A stretch of 64,000 nucleotides of DNA, from NCBI GenBank assembly GCA_030418545.1, contig QAIB01000002.1, positions 776,908 to 840,907 of the forward strand. Reading direction: 5' to 3'. The position numbers and the translations under genes were made by a program. The notes beneath the pieces are model-generated. The model had not been told where the DNA came from and made no database searches. It worked only from the letters and a program-made list of their open reading frames with translations. This DNA is from Xenophilus aerolatus (lineage in GTDB: Bacteria > Pseudomonadota > Gammaproteobacteria > Burkholderiales > Burkholderiaceae_C). Below, one piece after another: positions 57,120 through 64,000 of the stretch; the stretch's first letter is position 1, and each line of letters begins with the position of its first letter.

Positions 57120-58325
57120 ATGACCGTCGGCACCTTCGTTCCGCAGATCCGCATCCGCGCCACCTACATGCGCGGCGGCACCAGCAAGGGCGTCTTCTTC
57201 CGCCTGCAGGACCTGCCCGAGGCCGCCCGTCGGCCCGGCGCGGCACGCGACCGCCTGCTGCTGCGCGTGATCGGCAGTCCCGACCCCTATGGCAAGCAGA
57301 CCGACGGCATGGGCGGCGCGACCTCGAGCACCAGCAAGGCGGTCATCCTCTCGGCCAGCGAACGGCCCGGGCACGACGTGGACTACCTCTTCGGCCAGGT
57401 CGCCGTCGACAAGCCCTTCGTGGACTGGTCCGGCAACTGCGGCAACCTGTCGGCCGCCGTCGGTCCGTTCGCCATCGCCAACGGGCTGGTGCCGGCGGAC
57501 CGCGTCCCCCGCGACGGGATCTGCACCGTGCGCATCTGGCAGGCCAACATCGGCAAGACCATCGTGGCCCATGTGCCGGTCACGAACGGCGCGGTGCAGG
57601 AGACGGGCGACTTCGAGCTCGACGGCGTGACCTTTCCGGCGGCCGAGGTGCCGCTGGAGTTCATGGACCCGGCGGAGGAGGGCGGTGACGGCGGTGAGGG
57701 CGGCGCCATGTTCCCGACAGGGAATGTGGTCGACACGCTCGACGTGCCCGGCGTCGGCAGCTTCCGGGCCACGCTCATCAACGCCGGCATTCCGACGATC
57801 TTTCTGAACGCCGCCGAGCTCGGCTACACCGGCACCGAGCTGCAGCCGGCCATCAACGGGGACCAGGCCGCCCTGGCGCGCTTCGAGGCCATCCGCGCCT
57901 GGGGCGCCGTGAAGATGGGCCTCCTGCGCGAGGTGGCCGAGGCGGCGACGCGGCAGCACACGCCCAAGATCGCCTTCGTCGCACCACCGCAGGACTACCT
58001 CGCGTCCAGTGGCAAGCCGGTGCAGGCCGCCGACGTCGACCTGGTGGTGCGCGCGCTGTCGATGGGGCAGCTGCACCACGCGATGATGGGCACCGCCGCG
58101 GTCGCGATCGGCGTGGCGGCCGCGGTCCCGGGTACCCTCGTCAACCTCGCGGCCGGCGGCGGCGAGCGCAGCTCGGTGCGCTTCGGCCATCCTTCCGGAA
58201 CGCTGCGCGTGGGCGCCGAGGCCCTGCAGGTCGCCGGCCAGTGGACGGTGACCAAGGCCATCATGAGCCGCAGCGCGCGCGTGCTGATGGAGGGTTTTGT
58301 CCGCGTGCCCGGCGACTGTTTCTGA
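57120..58325 (+). CDS. prpF: 2-methylaconitate cis-trans isomerase
   Basis: 401-aa PrpF-family isomerase that acts with AcnD to give the methylaconitate isomer hydrated by aconitase. Conserved: RATYMRGGTSKGVFF at the N-terminus, GMGGATSSTSKAVIL, VDWSGNCGNLSAAVGPFAI, NAGIPTIFL and LHHAMMGTAAVAIG. The ATG at 57120 lies two bases after a 57-bp repeat and has no clear ribosome-binding site; the repeat hairpin may influence its translation. Confidence 0.95.
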   Translation: MTVGTFVPQIRIRATYMRGGTSKGVFFRLQDLPEAARRPGAARDRLLLRVIGSPDPYGKQTDGMGGATSSTSKAVILSASERPGHDVDYLFGQVAVDKPFVDWSGNCGNLSAAVGPFAIANGLVPADRVPRDGICTVRIWQANIGKTIVAHVPVTNGAVQETGDFELDGVTFPAAEVPLEFMDPAEEGGDGGEGGAMFPTGNVVDTLDVPGVGSFRATLINAGIPTIFLNAAELGYTGTELQPAINGDQAALARFEAIRAWGAVKMGLLREVAEAATRQHTPKIAFVAPPQDYLASSGKPVQAADVDLVVRALSMGQLHHAMMGTAAVAIGVAAAVPGTLVNLAAGGGERSSVRFGHPSGTLRVGAEALQVAGQWTVTKAIMSRSARVLMEGFVRVPGDCF

Positions 58326-58352
58326 GAACCCCTTTTTCCCCGAGAGCGAACC

Positions 58353-59213
58353 ATGTCCACCCGCCAGCAACTCAAGGCCCTCGTCGAAGCGCGCCGCGGC
58401 GTCATCGTGCCGGGCGCCTTCAACGCCCTGTCGGCCCGCGTCATCGAAGACCTGGGCTACCCCGCCATCTACGTCACCGGTGCCGGCGTGACCAACATGT
58501 GGTTCGGCATGCCAGACCAGGGCTTCATGGGCCTGGCCGAGATCGCCGACCACACGGCGCGCATCCGCGACGCGGTGGGCGTGCCGCTGATCGTCGATGC
58601 CGACACGGGCTTCGGCAATGCGCTGAACGTGCGCCATACGGTGCGCACGCTGGAGCGCGCCGGCGCCGACTGCATCCAGTTCGAGGACCAGGTGGCGCCC
58701 AAGCGCTGCGGCCATTTCTCGGGCAAGGACGTGATCCCGACCCACGAGGCGGTGAGCAAGATCAAGGCGGCCGTCGACGCGCGGCAGGACCCGGACCTGC
58801 TCATCCTGGCCCGCACCGATGCGTGTGCCACGCAGGGCTTCGAGGCCGCCGTCGAGCGCGCGCAGAAGTTCGCCGAGGCCGGCGCCGACATCCTCTTCGT
58901 CGAGGCCGTGACGAAGGAGGACGAGGTGCGCGCGCTGCCGCAGCGCCTGGCCAAGCCGCAGCTCATGAACATGGTCATCGGCGGGCGCACGCCCATCTTC
59001 AACGCGAAGCAGCTGGGCGAGCTGGGCTACGGCATCGTGCTGTACGCCAACGCGGCCCTGCAGGGCGCGGTGGCCGGCATGCAGAAGGCGCTCACGGTGC
59101 TGCGCGACGAGCAGGAAGTGCAGGAGTCCAGCGGGCTGGTCACGCCCTTTGCCGAGCGGCAGCGGCTGGTGGGCAAGCCCGAATGGGATGCGCTGGAGAA
59201 GCGCTACAGCTGA
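58353..59213 (+). CDS. prpB: Isocitrate lyase/PEP mutase family lyase, probable 2-methylisocitrate lyase
   Basis: 286-aa TIM-barrel protein. Catalytic loop KRCGHFSGK with Cys119, metal-binding DADTGFGNALNV and EDQVAPKRCG, ILARTDACATQGF. Its place after acnD-prpF predicts cleavage of 2-methylisocitrate to pyruvate and succinate. The N-terminus (SARVIEDLGYPAIYVTGAGVTNMWFGMPD) differs from the usual PrpB GGGVAANSLGIPD block, so it belongs to another branch of the superfamily and may be a dimethylmalate-lyase or oxaloacetase-like enzyme. The symbol rests on context. Confidence 0.75.
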   Translation: MSTRQQLKALVEARRGVIVPGAFNALSARVIEDLGYPAIYVTGAGVTNMWFGMPDQGFMGLAEIADHTARIRDAVGVPLIVDADTGFGNALNVRHTVRTLERAGADCIQFEDQVAPKRCGHFSGKDVIPTHEAVSKIKAAVDARQDPDLLILARTDACATQGFEAAVERAQKFAEAGADILFVEAVTKEDEVRALPQRLAKPQLMNMVIGGRTPIFNAKQLGELGYGIVLYANAALQGAVAGMQKALTVLRDEQEVQESSGLVTPFAERQRLVGKPEWDALEKRYS

Positions 59214-59259
59214 GAAAGGACAAATGAACCTGCTGCACGGCGCGGCCTCGGCGCGCTCG

Positions 59260-60198
59260 CTACGGTTTCTTCGTCCTTTGTCCCGACGCTTCAGAGGCGC
59301 CTCGCGAGGGCAGCGCCGGCCCGCGCCGCGCCAGCTCGACGAAGGCCTTCAGGTAGTCGATGTGCGTCTCCGACTCGCGGGCGCCCAGGTAGATGTGCTT
59401 GTGGATGCCGCGGGCGCCCAGCCGCACCGGCACCACGTCCATCCGGCCCGCGTACTCCTCGACCAGCCAGCGTGGCAGGGCGGCGACGCCGCGGCCGCTG
59501 GCCACCATCTGCACCATGATGTCGGTGGTCTCGATGGTCTTGTGGCGCCTGGGCGTGACGCCGGCGGGCATGAGGAACTGGTTGTAGATGTCGAGCCGGT
59601 CGGTCTCGACCGGGTAGGTCACCAGGACCTCGCCGCTCAGGTCCCTGGGTTTGACGTGGGCGGCGTCGGCCAGCGCATGGCCGCGCGCCACCACGAGCAC
59701 CTGTTCGTAGTCGAACACCGGCTCGAAGGCGAGGCCGGGCTTGAACAGCGGGTCGGGCGTGACGAGCAGGTCGATCTCGTAGCCGTACAGCGCGCCGATG
59801 CCGCCGAACTGGAATTTCTGCTTCACGTCGACGTCCACGTCGGGCCAGGCCGAGAGGTAGGGCGCGACCACCTTCAGCAGCCATTGGTAGCAGGGGTGGC
59901 ACTCCATGCCGATGCGCAGCGCGCCGCGCTCGCCCTGCGCGAATTGCAGCAGCCGCTCCTGCGCCAGGTCGAGCTGCGGGATCACGCGGTTGGCCACCGC
60001 CAGCAGGTATTGGCCCGCCTGCGTGAGCCGCAGGCTGCGGCCTTCGCGCAGCCAGATGTCGGTGCCCAGCTGCTGTTCCAGCTTGCGCATGCTGTGGCTG
60101 AGTGCGGACTGCGTGACGTGCAGCACGCCGGCCGCCGCGGTCAGCGAGCCCTGGCGTTCGACTTCGCGGACGATGGCGAGGTGCGTGCGCTCCAGCAT
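59260..60198 (-). CDS. MetR-like LysR-family regulator
   Basis: 312 aa. The HTH (about 4-60: AIVREVERQGSLTAAAGVLHV, TQSALSHSMRKLEQQLG) matches MetR, as does the effector domain start LRIGMECHPCYQWLLKVVAPYL. It is divergent from mesX-mesD across 77 bp, so it probably activates these methionine synthase genes, perhaps with homocysteine as co-inducer as for MetR. The co-inducer is an inference. Confidence 0.88.
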   Translation of the reverse strand: MLERTHLAIVREVERQGSLTAAAGVLHVTQSALSHSMRKLEQQLGTDIWLREGRSLRLTQAGQYLLAVANRVIPQLDLAQERLLQFAQGERGALRIGMECHPCYQWLLKVVAPYLSAWPDVDVDVKQKFQFGGIGALYGYEIDLLVTPDPLFKPGLAFEPVFDYEQVLVVARGHALADAAHVKPRDLSGEVLVTYPVETDRLDIYNQFLMPAGVTPRRHKTIETTDIMVQMVASGRGVAALPRWLVEEYAGRMDVVPVRLGARGIHKHIYLGARESETHIDYLKAFVELARRGPALPSRGASEASGQRTKKP

Positions 60199-60212
60199 GA
60201 TGTGTGAGCCGT

Positions 60213-60222
60213 ATTCATGAAT
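60213..60222. promoter_or_regulatory. ATTCATGAAT palindrome in the LysR-mesX gap
   Basis: A perfect 10-bp palindrome 15 bp from the LysR start. MetR sites contain TGAA/TTCA half-sites with five-base spacing, whereas these are contiguous, so it is at best a partial match. The gap also holds ATGACCATTTTACTTCAT, a second imperfect dyad nearer mesX. Confidence 0.3.
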
Positions 60223-60275
60223 GCGTGAGATATGACCATTTTACTTCATGGTCTTCCGTCTCTAGCATTCGTGGC

Positions 60276-61265
60276 ATGGCGACGCATCCAGCCCCCACCT
60301 TCCACATCCATCGCATCCGCTTCGACGAGAACTACCAGCCCTCGGACAGCACGCGCATCACGACCAACTTCGCGAACCTGGCCCGTGGGCAGAGCCGCCA
60401 GCAGAACCTGCGCAACACGCTGCGCATGATCGACCGCCGCTTGAACGACCTGGCGCACTGGGACAACCCGGATGCCGATCGCTACGCCGTCGAACTCGAG
60501 ATCGTCTCGGTCGAGATGCGATTCGACGCCGCGAGCGGCGCACCGGCATTCCCGCTGATCGAGATGCTCCAGCCCTTGATCGTCGACAAGGCGGCCGACC
60601 GGCGCATCGAAGGGATCGTGGGGAACAACTTCTCCTCCTACGTGCGCGACTACGACTTCAGCGTCCTGCTGCCGGGCCACAACGCCAATCGCACGGCATT
60701 CGACGTGCCCGACGATTTCGGCGACCTGCACGGCAGCCTGTTCCGGCGCTTCGTCGGCTCGGAGGTCTACCAGGCGAATTTCGGCAAGGCGCCGGTGATC
60801 TGCATCAGCGCGGCCACCAGCAGGAGCTACCTGCGCAGCGGCAACCGCCACCCGGTGCTGGGTGCGGAGTACCGGCAGGACGAGCCCTCGTCGACCGACC
60901 GCTACTTCGCGAAGATGGGCCTGCAGGTTCGCTTCTTCATGCCGCCCGGCGGCGTGGCGCCGCTGGCGTTCTATTTCCAGGGCGATCTGCTGGCCGATTA
61001 CTCCAACCTCGAACTGATCGGCACCATCAGCACCATGGAGACTTTCCAGAAGATCTACCGCCCCGAGATCTACAACGCCAATTCGGCCGCCGGCGGGCTC
61101 TTCCGGCCGAGCCTCGCGAACCCGGACTACTCGCTGACGCAGATCGTCTACGACCGCGAGGAGCGCAGCCAGCTGGCCATGAAGCAGGGAAAATTCGCCG
61201 AGGAGCACTTCATGAAGCCGTACCGGCGCGTGCTCGAACAATGGGCTGCCGAGGTGGCCCTCTGA
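60276..61265 (+). CDS. mesX: MesX (DUF1852), partner of the core methionine synthase
   Basis: 329-aa DUF1852 protein. Readable blocks are FHIHRIRFDENYQPSDSTRITTNFANLARG at the N-terminus (in parts), VEMRFD, EIYNANSAAGGLFRPSLANPDYSLTQIVYDREERSQLA by parts near the C-terminus. DUF1852 genes are co-located with short MetE-like genes, and MesX has been shown to be needed, together with oxygen, for MesD-dependent methionine synthesis. No cofactor motif is obvious. The ATG at 60276 is 50 bp upstream-coupled to mesD on the same strand. Confidence 0.88.
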   Translation: MATHPAPTFHIHRIRFDENYQPSDSTRITTNFANLARGQSRQQNLRNTLRMIDRRLNDLAHWDNPDADRYAVELEIVSVEMRFDAASGAPAFPLIEMLQPLIVDKAADRRIEGIVGNNFSSYVRDYDFSVLLPGHNANRTAFDVPDDFGDLHGSLFRRFVGSEVYQANFGKAPVICISAATSRSYLRSGNRHPVLGAEYRQDEPSSTDRYFAKMGLQVRFFMPPGGVAPLAFYFQGDLLADYSNLELIGTISTMETFQKIYRPEIYNANSAAGGLFRPSLANPDYSLTQIVYDREERSQLAMKQGKFAEEHFMKPYRRVLEQWAAEVAL

Positions 61266-61314
61266 CGGCTCGCATGCCGTTGTCTCCATCGATCTTTGCC
61301 CCAAGGAATCCCTG

Positions 61315-62340
61315 ATGTTCGAAACCTCCATCGCCGGCAGCCTGCCCAAGCCCGCTTGGCTCGCCGAAACCAACAAGCTCTGGCCGCAGTGGCGGGCGGA
61401 AGGCGACGCGCTTCGCCAGGGCAAGGCCGACGCCACGCTGCTGTGGATCAAGGCGCAGGAAGACGCGGGCCTGGACATCGTGGGCGATGGCGAGCAGTCG
61501 CGCCAGCATTTCGTGCACGGCTTCCTCGAACAGGTCGAGGGCATCGACTTCGAGCACAAGGTGAAGATGGGCATCCGCGACAACCGCTACGACGCGATGG
61601 TGCCGCAGGTGGTGTCGGCCCTGCGCCTGAAGGGCCGGGTGCATGCCTTCGAGGCCCGGCTGGCCCGCGCACACACGAAGAAGAAGCTGAAGTTCACCTT
61701 GCCGGGCCCCATGACCATCGTCGACACCGTGGCCGACCGCTTCTACGGCGACAAGGTGAAGATGGCCTTCGCATTCGCGGAGCTGCTCAACCAGGAAGCG
61801 CTCGCACTGCAGGCCGACGGCGTCGACATCATCCAGTTCGACGAGCCCGCCTTCAACGTCTACATGAAGGACGCCGCGGACTGGGGCGTGAAGGCGCTCG
61901 AACGCGCGGCGCAGGGCCTGAGCTGCACGACCGCGGTGCACATCTGCTACGGCTACGGCATCAAGGCCAACACCGACTGGAAGCAGACGCTGGGCGACGA
62001 ATGGCGCCAGTACGAAGCGGTGTTCCCCGCGCTTGCGAAGAGCAGCATCGACCAGGTCAGCCTGGAGTGCATCCACTCCCACGTGCCGCCCGACCTGATG
62101 AAGCTGCTGGACGGCAAGGACGTGATGGTGGGCGTGATCGACGTCGCGAGCGACGTGGTCGAGACGCCCGAGGAGGTCGCCGACACGATCGGCCGCGCGC
62201 TGCAGTTCGTGCCCAAGGAGCGGCTGTTCCCCTGCACCAACTGCGGCCTGGCGCCCATGGGCCGCGATGTCGCCTGGCGCAAGCTGAAGGCCCTGGCCGA
62301 AGGCACGCGACTGGCCAGGGAGCGGCTCGCCGCGGCCTGA
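61315..62340 (+). CDS. mesD: Folate-independent core methionine synthase (MesD, MetE C-domain type)
   Basis: 341 aa, equal to the catalytic C-terminal half of MetE only. Zinc ligands are visible in VHICYGYG, DQVSLECIHS and CTNCGLAPMGRDVAW; the homocysteine-side blocks FETSIAGSLPKPAWLAE and EDAGLDIVGDGEQ are at the N-terminus. The 5-methyltetrahydrofolate-binding N-terminal half of MetE is missing, so the methyl donor is not the usual folate. Linked with mesX and a MetR-like gene. ATG at 61315. Confidence 0.9.
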   Translation: MFETSIAGSLPKPAWLAETNKLWPQWRAEGDALRQGKADATLLWIKAQEDAGLDIVGDGEQSRQHFVHGFLEQVEGIDFEHKVKMGIRDNRYDAMVPQVVSALRLKGRVHAFEARLARAHTKKKLKFTLPGPMTIVDTVADRFYGDKVKMAFAFAELLNQEALALQADGVDIIQFDEPAFNVYMKDAADWGVKALERAAQGLSCTTAVHICYGYGIKANTDWKQTLGDEWRQYEAVFPALAKSSIDQVSLECIHSHVPPDLMKLLDGKDVMVGVIDVASDVVETPEEVADTIGRALQFVPKERLFPCTNCGLAPMGRDVAWRKLKALAEGTRLARERLAAA

Positions 62341-62390
62341 CGCCGCCGGCGTCCGGCCGCGGCGCCGGTCCGCGTGCCTTCAGCGTCGGC

Positions 62391-63860
62391 TCAGGCGGCG
62401 GCGGTGCTGCGCGTGATGACCTGCCCGTTGCGGGCGCCGCTGTGGGCGCCGTGCTCCCAGGTCACGACCCCGTTCACGATGACGGTGTCGATGCCTTCCG
62501 CGGGGCGCGTGGGCGCCGCGTAGTCGGCGGCGTCGCGCACCGTGCCGGCATCGAAGACGACGACGTCCGCGTGGTGGCCGACCTTGAGCAGTCCGCGTTC
62601 GTGCAGACCGAAATTGCGCGCGGTGAGCCCGGTCATCTTCCACACCGCCGTCTCCAGCGGGAACAGCCCGACGTCGCGGCTGTAGTGGCCGAGCACGCGC
62701 GGGAAAGTGCCCCACAGCCGCGGGTGCGGCTTCTCGCCGACCGGGATGCCGTCGGAGCCGATCATGGTCTCGTCGAAGGCAAGGATGCGCTGCACGTCGT
62801 CCTCGTCCATCTGGAAGTAGATGGCGCTGCCCGGCTGCAGGCGCCGCGCCGCCTCCTCCTTGTCGACGCCCCATTCGCGGGCGATGTCGGCCAGGTCGCG
62901 GCCGGCGCATTCGGGGTGCGGCTCGCTGCCGGCGATCAGCACCCGGCCGTCGAGCATCCCGCGGTCGGTGCGGATCATGGTGGAGCCGGCCGTGTACGGG
63001 TAGCAGTCGAGGCCGATGCACTGGTGCTTCATTGCGTCGCGGATGAAGGGCAGGGTGATGCGGGTCTTGCCGAAGTTGGGCTCGCGCTGCACCTTGTGGT
63101 GCGACACGACCACCGGCACGTCGAGCGCGCGGCCGATGTGGAAGGTTTCCTCGAGCGAGTCCATGACCTTCTCGGCCTCGTCGCGCATGTGGGTGACGTA
63201 CAGCGCCTTGCGCGCGCTGAGCGGCCGGCACACCTCGATGATCTCCTCGGTGGTGGCCTTGACGGCCGGCGGGTAGAAGGTGCCGGTGGACAGGCCGATC
63301 GCACCGGCCTGCATTGCTTCCTCGACCAGCGCCTGCATGGCGGCGATCTCCTCGTCGTTCGCGACACGGTCGAGGTCCTGCATGGTGACGGCGCGCAGGG
63401 TCGAGTGGCCGACCATGGCCGCGACGTTGACCGACGACGGGGTGGCGCGCAGCGCGTCGAGGTAGGCGCGGAAGGTGGTGAAGCGGCCCTTGGCCGGGGT
63501 GTCGATGAGGTTCAGGGGCATCGGCAGGTCCATGTCCTCGCGCAACGGTGCGGCGCTGATGCCGCAGTTGCCCGCCACCACGGTGGTGACGCCCTGCGAC
63601 ACCTTGAAGGGCATGGCCGCCTGCGAGAGCACGGCCTGGTCGTCGTGCGTGTGCGAGTCGATGAAGCCGGGAGCGACGATGCGCCCCGTGGCGTCGAGGG
63701 TGCGCTCGGCCGTGTGGCCGGCGAGCGCGCCGATGGCGACGATGCGGTCGCCCACGATGCCGACGTCGGCCGCGAAGCGCGGCGCCTTGCTGCCGTCGAT
63801 GACCGTGCCGCCGCGGATCAGGAGGTCGTAATGGGTGGGTGGCGTGGGGGTGTCGGACAT
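62391..63860 (-). CDS. N-acyl-D-amino-acid deacylase
   Basis: 489-aa amidohydrolase that releases D-amino acids from N-acyl forms. Metal motif GFIDSHTHDDQAVLS near residue 66, then VVAGNCGISAAPL, GAIGLSTGTFYPP, YVTHMRDEAE, VVSHHKV and IGSDGIPVGEKPHPRLWGTFPRVLG by parts. The length is typical. The upstream partial gene on the same strand encodes an oligopeptide ABC ATPase, so an uptake-and-hydrolysis operon for D-peptides or N-acyl amino acids is likely. DadA in the window could process the freed D-amino acids. Confidence 0.93.
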   Translation of the reverse strand: MSDTPTPPTHYDLLIRGGTVIDGSKAPRFAADVGIVGDRIVAIGALAGHTAERTLDATGRIVAPGFIDSHTHDDQAVLSQAAMPFKVSQGVTTVVAGNCGISAAPLREDMDLPMPLNLIDTPAKGRFTTFRAYLDALRATPSSVNVAAMVGHSTLRAVTMQDLDRVANDEEIAAMQALVEEAMQAGAIGLSTGTFYPPAVKATTEEIIEVCRPLSARKALYVTHMRDEAEKVMDSLEETFHIGRALDVPVVVSHHKVQREPNFGKTRITLPFIRDAMKHQCIGLDCYPYTAGSTMIRTDRGMLDGRVLIAGSEPHPECAGRDLADIAREWGVDKEEAARRLQPGSAIYFQMDEDDVQRILAFDETMIGSDGIPVGEKPHPRLWGTFPRVLGHYSRDVGLFPLETAVWKMTGLTARNFGLHERGLLKVGHHADVVVFDAGTVRDAADYAAPTRPAEGIDTVIVNGVVTWEHGAHSGARNGQVITRSTAAA

Positions 63861-63891
63861 GGCTTCCTTCGTGGCGGCTGGGCGGACGGCC

Positions 63892-64000
63892 TCAGCGGAA
63901 ATGGCAGGCGACCTGGTGGCCTGCGGGCGAATCGGACGGCCGGGGCGAGAGGGCGGGCGCCTCGGCCTTGCACACCGGCTGGGCCAGCGGGCACCGCGTG
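63892..64000 (-). CDS. Oligopeptide/dipeptide ABC transporter ATPase (C-terminal fragment)
   Basis: Only the last 36 codons are in the window: TRCPLAQPVCKAEAPAL, then a short linker and PAGHQVACHFR before TGA. The C-x6-C pair followed by ACHF is the C-terminal extension of OppD/OppF/DppD/DppF ATPases. The gene precedes the N-acyl-D-amino-acid deacylase gene by 31 bp. The nucleotide-binding domain lies outside the window. Confidence 0.8.
   Translation of the reverse strand, partial: TRCPLAQPVCKAEAPALSPRPSDSPAGHQVACHFR

Noticed and set aside
60213..60222. A bona fide MetR box
   Set aside because: The palindrome lacks the five-base spacer between TGAA and TTCA halves, so it is listed only as a low-confidence site.

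Overview
The window is high-GC chromosomal DNA from a betaproteobacterium. Gene content points to Comamonadaceae, Variovorax/Acidovorax-like, though the genus is inferred. Pointers are a bpt/aat pair, PobA with an IclR-type PobR, Bug-type tricarboxylate-receptor proteins, an acnD-prpF methylcitrate operon and TPP riboswitches. It looks like core-plus-catabolic chromosome: no phage, transposase, integrase or CRISPR array was seen. The only visibly less GC-rich gene is the pentapeptide-like gene beside an unusual short vgrG.

Layout. 1-3.7 kb: N-degron transferases (bpt partial, aat), then divergent pobA/pobR. 3.8-8.2 kb: a QseBC/TctDE-like two-component system, a 2x[4Fe-4S] ferredoxin, tRNA-Asn with its terminator, a DegQ/HtrA protease and a small unknown protein. 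8.4-16.2 kb: a thiamine locus made of a TonB-dependent receptor behind a TPP riboswitch, thiO-thiS-thiG-thiE, divergent thiD, and a CytX-type permease behind a second TPP riboswitch. 16.3-23.5 kb: ferredoxin-NADP reductase, FdxA, then assimilatory sulfate reduction (cysN, cysD, cysH, a DUF934 gene, cysI) with two near-duplicate promoter regions. 23.5-26.6 kb: an MFS transporter, an extensin-like protein and a MOSC protein.

26.6-36 kb: a minus-strand run of YdjC/HpnK deacetylase, ArnT-like GT39, GT2, PAP2 phosphatase, a small membrane protein, ketoacyl synthase, acyl carrier protein and alpha/beta hydrolase. It faces a divergent OmpR-family two-component system across an intergenic region carrying 11-bp phased repeats. 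36-38 kb: Lrp/AsnC regulator divergent from dadA. 38-41.3 kb: a compact FecR-domain protein, CXXCH/HAMP membrane sensor and Ser/Thr kinase operon, one of the least described systems here. 41.3-43 kb: a VgrG without the usual gp5-like half, plus a pentapeptide-like protein. 43.4-50.6 kb: enoyl-CoA hydratase and a LysR-linked cluster (esterase, Bug receptor, DUF1254 protein, CoA-transferase) for an unknown substrate.

50.6-59.2 kb: the methylcitrate (propionate) locus with an MmcR-like regulator, prpC, Bug receptor, acnD, prpF and a PrpB-like lyase. 59.3-62.3 kb: a LysR regulator beside mesX-mesD, an oxygen-dependent folate-independent methionine synthase pair. 62.4-64 kb: N-acyl-D-amino-acid deacylase and the end of an oligopeptide ABC ATPase gene.

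Two non-coding themes stand out. A 57-bp dispersed repeat occurs four times, three of them overlapping gene ends (TonB receptor signal peptide, CysN N-terminus, acnD/prpF junction). Several operator-like sites sit in divergent or upstream regions, matching the regulators encoded next to them.
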